A stretch of DNA of 50,287 nucleotides from Rhodobacter sp. (GTDB taxonomy: Bacteria; Pseudomonadota; Alphaproteobacteria; Rhodobacterales; Rhodobacteraceae), in NCBI GenBank assembly GCA_020250125.1, contig JADCEL010000093.1, positions 1 to 50,287 of the forward strand, in the 5' to 3' direction. A program made the position numbers and the translations under genes. The notes below the pieces were generated by a model. That model saw only the letters and a program-made list of their open reading frames with translations, searched no databases and was not told the DNA's origin. Positions 8,713-17,130 of the stretch are shown here, piece after piece (positions within the stretch are counted from its first letter, which is position 1; each line of letters starts with the position of its first letter).

Positions 8713-8741
8713 TTGAAAAGTTGAACCGCCCGGTTCATTTG
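8713..8741 (+). promoter_or_regulatory. Promoter with dyad operator upstream of the TetR gene
   Basis: TGAACCG and CGGTTCA form a 7+7 bp dyad with a two-base centre at 8722-8737. It lies between a -35-like TTGAAA (8713-8718) and a -10-like CATTTG (8736-8741), 17 bases apart. Such placement would let the TetR protein repress its own transcription. Confidence 0.55.
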
Positions 8742-8771
8742 TTCAGGGCGGTCCGGGACCGGGAGGCTTCG

Positions 8772-9395
8772 ATGAACGCGGCGAACCAAGAGATCAAGCG
8801 GGGCCGGAAATACGGCCAGGTGCTTTACGGGGCATGGGAGGTGTTTCGGCGCGACGGCTTCGAAGGGGCCAGCGTTGATGACATCGCGCGCGAGTCCGGC
8901 GTTTCCAAGGCCACGCTCTACAGCTATTTTCCCGACAAGCGGCTGCTGTTTCTGGAGGTGGCAAAGGGCGAATGCTGCCGTCAGGCGACAGAGTCTTCGG
9001 ACCCGATCCCCTGCAAGGCCGCGCCGGCGACGGTGCTGACAGAGGCCGCCACACGGATGGTCGACTTTTTCCTGTCGGATTTCGGCATGCGGGTGTTCCG
9101 GATCTGTGTGGCTGAAAGCGACCGGTTCCCGGAACTGGGACGGGAGTTTTACAGGAACGGCCCCGCCCTGGCCCGTGCCCGTCTGGTTGACTACTTCCAC
9201 GAGGCCGAATCGCGCGGCGAACTGCGGATCACGGACAAGGACCTTGCCGCCGATCAGTTCGCCGAACTGTGCAAGGCCGATCTGTTTTCCCGCCTTGTCT
9301 TCGGGATCGGCGGCCCGATCAGCGCCGCAGACCGCACCCGCGTCATCACCGGCGCGGTTGAGACATTTCTGGCGCGCTACGGGGTTGCGGGCTGA
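8772..9395 (+). CDS. TetR/AcrR family transcriptional regulator
   Basis: A 207-residue dimeric DNA-binding repressor. The N-terminal TetR helix-turn-helix (about residues 15-60) reads VFRRDGFEGASVDDIARESG followed by VSKATLYSYFPDKRLLF, a textbook match. The C-terminal ligand domain (about 80-200) resembles the AefR-like group, with FRICVAESDRFPELGREFY. The start ATG at 8772 has GGGAGG six bases upstream; the frame is open far upstream but that part does not look like protein. A dyad just before the gene suggests autoregulation. No efflux pump or enzyme gene is adjacent, so its ligand and other targets are unknown. It converges on the NYN gene, with 6 bp between the stops. Confidence 0.85.
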   Translation: MNAANQEIKRGRKYGQVLYGAWEVFRRDGFEGASVDDIARESGVSKATLYSYFPDKRLLFLEVAKGECCRQATESSDPIPCKAAPATVLTEAATRMVDFFLSDFGMRVFRICVAESDRFPELGREFYRNGPALARARLVDYFHEAESRGELRITDKDLAADQFAELCKADLFSRLVFGIGGPISAADRTRVITGAVETFLARYGVAG

Positions 9396-9401
9396 GGCGG
9401 G

Positions 9402-10175
9402 TCAGGCCCGATCACGGGCCAGAAGCTGGCCGCTTGGGCCTGGCTGCACCTCGAACCGGCTGATCTTCTTGATCAGATCGCTCAGCTTGGCGCTGCCATA
9501 GGTGCGCGTGTCGAAATCCGGGTTGCCTTGGGTGATATACTGGCCGATCTGCGCCAGCGAATACCATTCGCCCTCTGGATCGATGGCGCGCATTGCGGCA
9601 ATGATCAGGGGAATGGCCTTGGCCGGCGCTTCCTTTGTGGCGGCGCGGGCCGCAGGCTCTGCCGGCGGAACCTCAAGCCCTGGCTGTGCCGGTTCGCTGC
9701 GCGCCGGGCTGCGGGCGGGGTCTTCCGCGACAATCGCCCCAAGGTTTTCCACATAGATGAAGCGTTTGCAGGCCATCCGGAAGGCTTCGGGCGTTTTCTT
9801 TTCGCCGATGCCGTAAACATCCAGCCCCTGTTCGCGCACCCGCGCGGCCAGGCGGGTGAAATCACTGTCGGAACTGACCAGGACAAAGCCGTCAAACAGC
9901 CCGGAATGCAGGAAATCCATCGCGGCGATGACAAGGCCGATGTCGCTGGCATTCTTGCCCTTGGTGTTTGAAAACTGCTGGTCCGCCACCAGTCCCAGGG
10001 CGGCCACCTTTCTGGCCCAGCCGCCAAGCCGCGCCGCCGACCAGTCGCCATAAATGCGCCGGACAGAGGCTTCGCCGAGGGCGGCGATCTCTTCGAATAT
10101 CGCGTCGGCATAACCGGCGGGGACATTGTCGGCATCGATCAGAACGGCAAGGCGTGGGGCGCGGTTTTCGGCCAT
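9402..10175 (-). CDS. NYN-domain (PIN-like RNase) protein with C-terminal OST-HTH/LOTUS domain
   Basis: A 257-residue LabA/DUF88-type protein. The NYN domain (about residues 5-150) has the conserved acidic positions of PIN-like nucleases: VLIDADNVP at the N-terminus, NASDIGLVIAAMD in the middle and VLVSSDSDFTRLA. An Ala/Pro/Glu-rich linker (about 155-185) leads to a winged-helix OST-HTH/LOTUS domain (about 190-255; YSLAQIGQYI and YGSAKLSDLIKK), which often binds RNA. The architecture points to RNA binding or cleavage; the substrate is unknown. Start ATG 10175 has AAGGA nine bases upstream. It stands alone, convergent with the TetR gene and separated from adhI by two GC hairpins. Confidence 0.85.
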   Translation of the reverse strand: MAENRAPRLAVLIDADNVPAGYADAIFEEIAALGEASVRRIYGDWSAARLGGWARKVAALGLVADQQFSNTKGKNASDIGLVIAAMDFLHSGLFDGFVLVSSDSDFTRLAARVREQGLDVYGIGEKKTPEAFRMACKRFIYVENLGAIVAEDPARSPARSEPAQPGLEVPPAEPAARAATKEAPAKAIPLIIAAMRAIDPEGEWYSLAQIGQYITQGNPDFDTRTYGSAKLSDLIKKISRFEVQPGPSGQLLARDRA

Positions 10176-10254
10176 GGTGGTCGTCCTTTTCGGCTGTGCG
10201 CCCTTGTGCCTGAAAGGGCGCGGCGGGGAAAGGCGCTTCGGTGTCCGGCACGGT

Positions 10255-10310
10255 CTGCCCCGCCCCGGCGGGGCAGGGCAAGACAGGGGCCGCAGGCGGC
10301 CCTGCGGCCC
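10255..10310 (-). terminator. Two GC-rich hairpins between adhI and the NYN gene
   Basis: The first is CTGCCCCGCC/GGCGGGGCAG (10255-10276, 2-nt centre). The second is GGGCCGCAGG/CCTGCGGCCC (10287-10310, 4-nt loop). They lie just after the adhI stop on the minus strand. Neither has a T-run, so termination may be Rho-assisted, or they may act as mRNA-end stabilisers. Confidence 0.45.
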
Positions 10311-10321
10311 GCCGGGGGGGG

Positions 10322-11452
10322 TCAGAAAACGACCACGCTGCGGATGCTTTTGCCCGCATGCATCAGGTCGAACCCTGTGTTGATCTCGTCCAGCGTCAGG
10401 GTGTGGGTGATCATCGGATCAATCTGAATCTTGCCCTCCATGTACCAGTCCACGATTTTGGGCACATCCGTCCGGCCGCGCGCGCCGCCAAAGGCGGTGC
10501 CTTTCCAGACCCGGCCCGTGACCAGCTGGAACGGGCGCGTCTGGATTTCGGCACCCGCGGGGGCGACACCGATCACCACCGAAACGCCCCAGCCGCGGTG
10601 GGTGCATTCCAGCGCATCGCGCATCACCTTGACGTTGCCGGTGCAGTCGAACGAGTAATCCGCGCCACCGATCTGGTCGAACGGGGTTTTCGTCATGTTG
10701 ACGATATGCGGGACAATGCCGCCATCAATTTCTGCCGGGTTGACGAAATGGGTCATCCCGAAGCGTTCGCCCCAGTCCTTGCGCGCCGGATTGATATCGA
10801 CCCCGATGATCATGTCGGCCCCCGCAAGGCGCAGGCCCTGGATCACGTTCAGCCCGATGCCGCCCAGGCCAAAGACCACGGCCTTGGCCCCGATTTCAAC
10901 CTGTGCCGTGTTGATCACCGCACCGATGCCTGTGGTCACGCCGCAGCCGATGTAGCAGATCTTGTCGAAAGGCGCGTCTTCACGCACCTTGGCCAGCGCG
11001 ATTTCGGGAAGGACCGTGTAATTGGAAAAGGTGGAACACCCCATGTAATGCAGGACCCGCGTGCCATCGGGCAGCGAAAAGCGCGAAGTGCCGTCGGGCA
11101 TCACGCCCTGGCCTTGCGTGGCGCGGATCGAGGTGCAGAGGTTGGTCTTGCGGTTGAGGCAGGACGGGCAGGACCGGCATTCGGGCGTGTAAAGCGGGAT
11201 GACGTGATCGCCCGCCCTCAGACCGGTGACACCCGGACCCACCTCGACCACGACCCCGGCCCCTTCATGGCCCAGAATGGCGGGAAACAGGCCTTCGGGA
11301 TCTGCGCCTGACAGGGTGAATTCATCGGTATGGCAAATGCCCGTGGCCCGGATTTCCACCATGACCTCGCCGGCCTTCGGGCCGTCAAGGTTGACCTCCA
11401 TGATCTCCAGCGGTTTTCCGGCGGCTGTGGCGACGGCGGCGCGGGTGCGCAT
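10322..11452 (-). CDS. adhI: S-(hydroxymethyl)glutathione dehydrogenase / class III alcohol dehydrogenase
   Basis: A 376-residue zinc medium-chain dehydrogenase that oxidises S-hydroxymethylglutathione (formaldehyde plus GSH) to S-formylglutathione with NAD+. Catalytic zinc ligands lie in TGICHTDEF, GHEGAG and YIGCGVTTGIG; the structural zinc loop has four Cys in CRSCPSCLNRKTNLC. The Rossmann motif is VFGLGGIGL. FQLVTGRVWKGTAFGG is characteristic of class III enzymes. Start ATG 11452 follows GGGAGGAAG. The usual partner S-formylglutathione hydrolase is not adjacent. Its formate product could feed the Fds complex encoded 13 kb away; this is a pathway inference, not an operon link. Confidence 0.93.
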   Translation of the reverse strand: MRTRAAVATAAGKPLEIMEVNLDGPKAGEVMVEIRATGICHTDEFTLSGADPEGLFPAILGHEGAGVVVEVGPGVTGLRAGDHVIPLYTPECRSCPSCLNRKTNLCTSIRATQGQGVMPDGTSRFSLPDGTRVLHYMGCSTFSNYTVLPEIALAKVREDAPFDKICYIGCGVTTGIGAVINTAQVEIGAKAVVFGLGGIGLNVIQGLRLAGADMIIGVDINPARKDWGERFGMTHFVNPAEIDGGIVPHIVNMTKTPFDQIGGADYSFDCTGNVKVMRDALECTHRGWGVSVVIGVAPAGAEIQTRPFQLVTGRVWKGTAFGGARGRTDVPKIVDWYMEGKIQIDPMITHTLTLDEINTGFDLMHAGKSIRSVVVF

Positions 11453-11583
11453 GATCTTCCTCCCCTTGCGATATGTGCCGACAGTGCGGCAAAGCTGGCG
11501 CGGCTGCAACGGGGACTGCGGCGATTGGCAGCGCGGGGGCGGCATGGCAGTATGGCTGTGCCGCTTTGCGAAAGGTTCCCCCG

Positions 11584-11877
11584 ATGCGTGCCGCCCCGCT
11601 GTTCTGCCTGATGGCCCTGTCCGCCTGCGCCGGACCCGCCCCGGCCCGGACGGGCGGCCCGGCCAACCCGGTGCCGCCTGCCGCCGAAGATACCTGCGGC
11701 GCGGCAGATTTTGCATCCCTGGTCGGTCAACCGGTGTCGCGGTTCAGCGCAGAGGTACGGGCTGGCCCGGCGCGCGTCATACGGCCGGGCCAGCCCGTGA
11801 CCATGGATTACAACCCCCTGCGCCTGAACGTCCTGCTGGACGCAGACGACCGCATTGTGGGGCTGAGCTGCGGCTGA
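11584..11877 (+). CDS. I78-family peptidase-inhibitor-like lipoprotein
   Basis: A 97-residue small secreted protein. It opens with a lipoprotein signal ending in ALSACAG (lipobox cysteine at residue 15). A short Pro/Ala linker follows, then an I78-type domain: DTCGAADFASLVGQP, arginine in RVIRPGQPVTMDYNPLRLN, and a terminal DDRIVGLSCG. Two cysteines (in DTCG and LSCG) could form a disulfide. I78 domains resemble inhibitors of serine proteases, but most bacterial members are uncharacterised. Start ATG 11584 was chosen because it gives the signal peptide; GAAAGG lies upstream. Its stop abuts the convergent cytochrome gene. Confidence 0.75.
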   Translation: MRAAPLFCLMALSACAGPAPARTGGPANPVPPAAEDTCGAADFASLVGQPVSRFSAEVRAGPARVIRPGQPVTMDYNPLRLNVLLDADDRIVGLSCG

Positions 11878-11878
11878 A

Positions 11879-12313
11879 TCAGTTCTTGTAGGCCGAATGA
11901 CAGGCCTTGCAGGACCCGCCGATGCCGCCCATGCCGGCCTGGATGCTTTCCAGCGAGGTGGTGTCCAGCGCTTCGGCCTGAACCAGAAGCGTTTCGGACT
12001 TTGTCAGGAAATCGTCCCAGTTCGTCCAGATGTCAGGCTTGGCGTCGGACACCGGATCAGTGGCCTGCGGTTCAAACTTTGCCGGAATCCCGGCGGCGGC
12101 GGCGGCGAGGTTCGCCCTGGCGGTTGCTGCGGCTTGCGCGTTGAAGGCCACCTTGCCGCCAGCCATTTCGCCCAGCACCTTGGTATTTGCCGCAATGACG
12201 CCCATCAGGTCCATCCGCGCCTTGACGGCAGGGTCCTGAACGCCCTCCTTGGCAAAGGCCGCGCCTGCAAGGATGAGGGTGCCGGCAAGAATGGTTCTGG
12301 TCACTTGCTTCAT
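11879..12313 (-). CDS. Cytochrome c' / c556 family protein (class II c-type cytochrome)
   Basis: A 144-residue periplasmic haem protein. A signal peptide (LAGTLILAGAAFA) is followed by a four-helix bundle and the single C-terminal haem motif CKACH, placed within 10 residues of the end as in class II cytochromes. Methionines in ARMDLMGVIAANTK near the mature N-terminus could supply a sixth ligand (c556, electron transfer); c' proteins instead leave that site open and bind NO or CO. The sequence favours c556 but does not settle it. Start ATG 12313 has AGGAG seven bases upstream. Confidence 0.85.
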   Translation of the reverse strand: MKQVTRTILAGTLILAGAAFAKEGVQDPAVKARMDLMGVIAANTKVLGEMAGGKVAFNAQAAATARANLAAAAAGIPAKFEPQATDPVSDAKPDIWTNWDDFLTKSETLLVQAEALDTTSLESIQAGMGGIGGSCKACHSAYKN

Positions 12314-12465
12314 ATGATTCTCCTGACGCTGCGCGTTTGGTCACGCCGTCAACGGTAGCCTGTGACCTTGTGTCACGGAAGCCAATCTTTGGACGGAAGG
12401 CCCCTGTCGCCGGAATGTTATCGGCCATGGCGGACTCGACTTTGCCCGAAGGAATGGCGTAACGT

Positions 12466-12480
12466 GAACGGATAGGGAAC
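12466..12480 (+). promoter_or_regulatory. LexA (SOS) box of imuB
   Basis: GAAC-GGATAGG-GAAC is a perfect match to the alphaproteobacterial LexA operator (GTTC-N7-GTTC on the other strand). It ends four bases before the imuB ATG, and its last half-site overlaps the only ribosome-site candidate (AGGGA). LexA bound here would block the promoter or early elongation. Confidence 0.85.
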
Positions 12481-12484
12481 ATTT

Positions 12485-14143
12485 ATGGCGCAGCGGCGGA
12501 TTCTTTCCTTGTGGTTTCCAAGGCTCGCCGCAGAACGGTACCTGCGGCGGCTTGGCGGTGCGCTGCCCCGGCCCTTTGCCGTGACCGAAGACCGCAACGG
12601 GGCGCAGGTGATCGTCTCGCTTGACCCCGAAGCAGAGCGGGCCGGATTGCGCCCTGACCAGCCCCTGCGCGATGCCACCGCCATGTGCCCGGATCTGCTG
12701 ACCCGCCCTGCCAACCCGCTGGCCGAGGCCGCCTTTCTGACCGTGCTGCGCCGCTGGGCCGGCAAGTTCTCGCCCTGGGTGGCAGAGGAACCGCCCGACA
12801 GCCTGCTGATCGACCTGACCGGCTGCACCCATCTGTTCGGCGGCGAGGCCGCATTGCTGGCGCAGGTGGAGCTGGACTGCGCCGATCTGGGCCTGACGAT
12901 GCGGGCGGGCATTGCCGATACGCCGGGGGCGGCCTGGGCACTGGCGCGCTTTGCCGGCAATGGCATCAGCCCGTCCCGCAGCGGCGATGACATCATGCAG
13001 GAAGCCCGCGCCACCCGGTCGCGCGCGGCAAAGCGGCGGGCCTGGGACCGCAGCGGTCTGCCCCCTGCGCAACCATTCCACCCGGTGTCACAGGGCATGA
13101 TCGCCCAGCCGGGCCAGATGCGGCAGGTGCTGGCACCGCTGCCGGTGGCGGCGCTGCGCCTGCCGCCCGACACGGTGGCGGGCCTTGCCCGGCTGGGCCT
13201 GCACCGCGTGGGCGATCTGACGGGCCTGCCCCGCGCCGCACTGGCCCGCCGCTTTGGCACTGAAACGCTGCGCCGTCTGGATCAGGCGCTGGGCCTTGAA
13301 ACCGAACCCGTCAGCCCGGCCCGCGCGCCCTTGCACTTCGCGGCCCGCATCACCTTCCCCGATCCCATCGGCCTGCTTGCGGATGTGCAGGCGGGGCTGG
13401 ACCGCCTGCTGCCCGCGCTGGCGGCGCGGCTGACCGAAAAGGGGCGGGGGGCGCGGCGGGTGCGGGTGCAGGCCTTCCGCAGCGATGGCCGGATCGAGGT
13501 GATCGAGGTGGGCCTGGCCCGCCCCGCCGCCGACCCGGCCCGCATCCGCCCGCTGCTCTGGCTCAAGCTTGACCGGATCGATCCGGGCTTCGGCATCGAC
13601 TGCCTGCGCCTGGAGGCGGTCGAAACCGAACCCGTTCACGCCACCCGGCACAGCGGCCATCAGGACGCCGCAGCGGCCGCCGGGGCGCAGCGCTCCGGCG
13701 ATGTGGCGCTGGGTGACCTTCTGGGCAAGCTGGGGGCGCGGCTGGGGATGGAGGCGGTGACACGCCTGCACCCGGCCGAAAGCCATATCCCCGAAAAATC
13801 GGTGCAGGTGCTGACCGCCGCCTGGTCCGCCCCGGCCCCCGGCCCCTGGCCTGCCGCGCGCGCCCCGCGCCCGCTGCTGCTGTTCCGCCCCGAAGCGGTG
13901 ACAGCGCCCCAGGTGCCGCCGGTGCCGCAGGCGTTCCGCTGGCGGCGGCGCGACCTGCGGGTACTGACCGCGACCGGCCCCGAACGCATCGCGCCGGAAT
14001 GGTGGCTGGATGATCCCGACTGGCGGTCCGGCCCGCGCGATTACTGGCGCGTCGTGACCGATACGGGCGACCGGCTGTGGCTGTTCTTCGCCCACGGGGC
14101 CGACCTGTCGCCCGGCTGGTTCTGTCACGGGCAGTTCGGCTGA
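12485..14143 (+). CDS. imuB: Mutasome protein ImuB (Y-family polymerase-like, SOS)
   Basis: A 552-residue non-catalytic Y-family polymerase homologue that bridges the beta clamp and DnaE2 in SOS mutagenesis. It opens with ILSLWFPRLAAERYLRR, the ImuB form of the first motif, which lacks the aspartate of true Y-family polymerases. PDSLLIDLTGCTHLFGGEAAL lies in the palm region. A helix-hairpin-helix (GLARLGLHRVGDLTGLPR) follows. The C-terminal DUF6504-like domain has GPERIAPEWWLDDPDWRSG and DYWRVVTD. A perfect LexA box touches the start. The usual upstream partner imuA is absent: the gene before it is a divergent cytochrome. DnaE2 lies convergently downstream instead of in the same operon. Confidence 0.92.
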   Translation: MAQRRILSLWFPRLAAERYLRRLGGALPRPFAVTEDRNGAQVIVSLDPEAERAGLRPDQPLRDATAMCPDLLTRPANPLAEAAFLTVLRRWAGKFSPWVAEEPPDSLLIDLTGCTHLFGGEAALLAQVELDCADLGLTMRAGIADTPGAAWALARFAGNGISPSRSGDDIMQEARATRSRAAKRRAWDRSGLPPAQPFHPVSQGMIAQPGQMRQVLAPLPVAALRLPPDTVAGLARLGLHRVGDLTGLPRAALARRFGTETLRRLDQALGLETEPVSPARAPLHFAARITFPDPIGLLADVQAGLDRLLPALAARLTEKGRGARRVRVQAFRSDGRIEVIEVGLARPAADPARIRPLLWLKLDRIDPGFGIDCLRLEAVETEPVHATRHSGHQDAAAAAGAQRSGDVALGDLLGKLGARLGMEAVTRLHPAESHIPEKSVQVLTAAWSAPAPGPWPAARAPRPLLLFRPEAVTAPQVPPVPQAFRWRRRDLRVLTATGPERIAPEWWLDDPDWRSGPRDYWRVVTDTGDRLWLFFAHGADLSPGWFCHGQFG

Positions 14144-14178
14144 ACGCCCGACGCATCGCACCTGACTGGAAACGGCGG

Positions 14179-14203
14179 TTTCTTTTCGGCCCAAATACCC
14201 TCG
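14179..14203 (-). repeat. Intergenic element copy 1 (TTTCTTTTCGG / AAATACCCTCG)
   Basis: On the plus strand this reads TTTCTTTTCGG, three variable bases, then AAATACCCTCG. It sits in the 159-bp gap between the convergent imuB and dnaE2 stops. An inverted copy with the same two blocks lies at 17260-17283 beyond the other end of dnaE2, and a related copy lies near 18654. Confidence 0.75.
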
Positions 14204-14302
14204 CCGAAGGCGTCTTCCCTGCCACCCGCGCAACGCGGCTGTGGGGGGCCGTGGCAACGCCGGGCGAGGCCCTCGATGCACCGCAGCCCGGCAACCGCGC
14301 CT

Positions 14303-17119
14303 TCAGGCCACCATCGCCAGCCCCGGTGTCAGCCAGGGGCGCAGCAGGGCCATGGGGTGGCTGCGCAGGGTCAGGCGCATCGACACGTAATCTTCCACCA
14401 CCTTCTCGCCCTCGCTCATCTCGCGGAACACCACGGCAGGCTCCACGATGCCCTCGCCGTCGATATCGCCTGCAAACAGCGGCAGCGGGCGGTCGCCGGC
14501 CAGCGCGCGGGCGGCCCACAGCGCGTCGCGGCGGCTCAGGCCGAGGGCGGCAAAACAATCGGCCTCGGCCAGGCGGGTGACGGTGGCAGGACCCACCCCG
14601 GCGCGCCGCCACACGTCCTGCACCGCCTGATAGCCGTTGCCGCGCGCCGCCACGACCCACATCCCTTCCTCTTCGGACAGGCCCCGGATCTGCCGCAAGC
14701 CCAGCCGCAGCGCCAGGCTGCCATCCGCAGCCTTTTCCATCCGGTTGTCCCAGGTGCTGGCATTGATGCAGGGCGGCAGCACCCGCACGCCATGTTCGCG
14801 CGCATCGCGCACGATCTGCGCCGGGGCATAAAAGCCCATCGGCTGGCTGTTGAGCAGCGCACAGGCAAAGATGCCCGGATGGTGTTTCTTGATCCAGGCC
14901 GAAGCATAGACCAGATAGGCGAAACTCGCCGCATGGCTTTCGGGAAAGCCGTAGCTGCCGAAGCCTTCGATCTGCGAAAAGCAGCGGGCCGAAAAATCCC
15001 CGTCATAGCCATTGGCGCGCATGCCCTGCAGGAAGCGGTCCTTCAGCTCGGTCACATTGCCATGTTTCTTGAAGGTGGCCAGCGCGCGGCGCAGCCGGTC
15101 CGCCTCCAGCGGGGTAAAGCCTGCGCCGATGATGGCAATCTGCATCGCCTGTTCCTGAAACAGCGGCACGCCCAGCGTCTTGCCCAGCACGCGGCCCAGA
15201 TCATCAGAGGGAAAGCTGACCTGTTCCTGCCCGTTGCGGCGGCGCAGATAGGGATGCACCATATCGCCCTGGATCGGGCCGGGGCGGATGATCGCCACCT
15301 GGATCACCAGATCATAAAAGCGGCGCGGCCGCATCCGGGGCAGAAAGTTCATCTGCGCCCGGCTTTCCACCTGGAACACACCCAGGCTGTCGGCCCGGCA
15401 CAGCATCTCATAGGTGGGGGCATCCTCGGGCGGCAGGGTGGCAAGGGTGTAGCGCGTCTGATGATGCTGCGCGATCAGGTCGAACCCCTTGCGGATGCAC
15501 GACAGCATGCCCAGCGCCAGGATATCCACCTTCAGGATGCCCAGCGCATCGATGTCGTCCTTGTCCCAGCAGATGACCGTGCGATCCTCCATCGTGGCAT
15601 TCTCGACCGGAACCAGCGCGTCCAGCCGCCCTTCGGTGATGATGAAGCCGCCGACATGCTGCGACAGGTGGCGGGGAAAGCCCTGAATCTCATCGATCAG
15701 CTCCATCGTCTGCACCAGGCGGCGGTCGGCCGGGTCCAGCCCGATTTCGCGCAGGCGGGTTTCGGTGATGGCCCCCGGCCCGCCCCAGCCCCAGATCTGG
15801 CTGGACATGGCCGACAGCGTATCTTCGGTCAGGCCCATGGCGCGGCCCACCTCGCGCACCGCGCGCTTGCCGCGATAATGGATCACCGTGGCGCACAGCC
15901 CGGCCCGGTCGCGCCCGTAGCGGTCATAGATGTGCTGGATCACCTCTTCGCGCCGCTCATGCTCGAAATCGACGTCGATGTCGGGCGGCTCGTCCCGCGC
16001 CTCGCTGACAAAGCGTTCGAAGACCATCGTGCCGATCTCGGGCGAAACGGCGGTGACACCCAGCGCATAGCAGACCACCGAATTGGCCGCCGATCCGCGC
16101 CCCTGGCACAGGATGCCGCGCGACCGGGCGAACAGCACGATATCGTGCACGGTCAGGAAATAGGGCTCATAGCGCAGCTTGCCGATCAGGGCCAGCTCAT
16201 GCGTCATCTGGGCGCGGACCTTGTCCGGCGCACCGGCCGGATAGCGCCAGTCAAGCCCCGCCCAGGCCAGCCGTGCCAGCCGCTGCGCCGCCGTTTCGCC
16301 GTCTTTCGTTTCCGACGGGTAGTCATAGCGCAGCTCGTCCAGCGTGAAGGTCAGCCGCGCGGCGATTTCCCCACTGCGGTGCACCGCCGCCTCGTGCCCG
16401 GCGAAAAGGCGCAGCATTTCGGCCCCCGAGCGCAGGCGGGTTTCGGCATTGGCCAGCGCGCGGCGGCCCAGCGCATCGACCCGGCAGCCCAGGCGGATCG
16501 CCGTCAGCACATCGGCCAGCCGCCGCCGCGCGCCGTGGTGCATCATCGGCAGGGCCGAGGCGACCGGGGGGATGCTCAGCCGGTCCGCCAGCCGCGCCAG
16601 CCGGTCGAAGCGCGCCCGGTCCTGCCCGTCATAGCGCGGGGCCATCAGCAGCCAGACCTGCCCCGGAAAGCGGCCGGTCAGCCGCTGCGCCAGCGCCATC
16701 CAGTCGCCCGCCGCCCGGTCGCGCGCCGCAGGATGCAGCAGCATTTCCTGCCCCTCGCCCCAGTGAATCACATCTTCGGTGAAAAGTTCACAGTCGCCCT
16801 TTCGCGCGCGCCTGCGCCCGTCGGTCAGCAACCGGCAGAGCCGCCCCCAGGCCGCCCGGTCGCGCGGCAGCAGGGTGACGGTCAGCCCGTCGCGCGTCAC
16901 GATCCTTGCTGCGGGGATCAGGCGCGGGGCCGCGCCATCGCGCCGGGCAATCTCGCGCGCCTCGACATGGGCGCGCACGATGCCCGCCACGCTGTTGTCA
17001 TCGGCAATCGCCAGCGCGGGCAGGCCCAGGTCCGCCGCACGCCGCATCATCTCTTCGGGGTGCGAGGCCCCGGTCAGGAAGGTGAAGTTGGAGGTGACGG
17101 AAAGCTCGGCGAACGGCAT
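14303..17119 (-). CDS. dnaE2: Error-prone DNA polymerase DnaE2, C-terminally short
   Basis: A 938-residue C-family polymerase alpha subunit of the DnaE2 type, the catalytic part of the SOS mutasome. An N-terminal PHP domain (FAELSVTSNFTFLTGASHPEE) precedes a palm with catalytic aspartates in PPDIDVDFEHERREEV. Further motifs are CQGRGSAANSVVCYALG, GVFQVESRAQMNFLPR and FPESHAASFAYLVYAS. Family members normally run past 1000 residues, with a C-terminal OB-fold after the segment seen here as VVEDYVSMRLTLRSHP. This frame stops about 15 residues later, and I found no OB-like sequence in any frame of the next 160 bases. Start ATG 17119 matches family N-termini; an upstream ATG (17155) would put the LexA box inside the gene. 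Confidence 0.9.
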   Translation of the reverse strand: MPFAELSVTSNFTFLTGASHPEEMMRRAADLGLPALAIADDNSVAGIVRAHVEAREIARRDGAAPRLIPAARIVTRDGLTVTLLPRDRAAWGRLCRLLTDGRRRARKGDCELFTEDVIHWGEGQEMLLHPAARDRAAGDWMALAQRLTGRFPGQVWLLMAPRYDGQDRARFDRLARLADRLSIPPVASALPMMHHGARRRLADVLTAIRLGCRVDALGRRALANAETRLRSGAEMLRLFAGHEAAVHRSGEIAARLTFTLDELRYDYPSETKDGETAAQRLARLAWAGLDWRYPAGAPDKVRAQMTHELALIGKLRYEPYFLTVHDIVLFARSRGILCQGRGSAANSVVCYALGVTAVSPEIGTMVFERFVSEARDEPPDIDVDFEHERREEVIQHIYDRYGRDRAGLCATVIHYRGKRAVREVGRAMGLTEDTLSAMSSQIWGWGGPGAITETRLREIGLDPADRRLVQTMELIDEIQGFPRHLSQHVGGFIITEGRLDALVPVENATMEDRTVICWDKDDIDALGILKVDILALGMLSCIRKGFDLIAQHHQTRYTLATLPPEDAPTYEMLCRADSLGVFQVESRAQMNFLPRMRPRRFYDLVIQVAIIRPGPIQGDMVHPYLRRRNGQEQVSFPSDDLGRVLGKTLGVPLFQEQAMQIAIIGAGFTPLEADRLRRALATFKKHGNVTELKDRFLQGMRANGYDGDFSARCFSQIEGFGSYGFPESHAASFAYLVYASAWIKKHHPGIFACALLNSQPMGFYAPAQIVRDAREHGVRVLPPCINASTWDNRMEKAADGSLALRLGLRQIRGLSEEEGMWVVAARGNGYQAVQDVWRRAGVGPATVTRLAEADCFAALGLSRRDALWAARALAGDRPLPLFAGDIDGEGIVEPAVVFREMSEGEKVVEDYVSMRLTLRSHPMALLRPWLTPGLAMVA

Positions 17120-17130
17120 GGGCAGAACCT

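Noticed and set aside
12314-12484. A hidden imuA gene upstream of imuB
   Set aside because: The gap is only 170 bp and holds the cytochrome promoter, a small GTGAC/GTCAC dyad and the LexA box; there is no room for a RecA-like protein.
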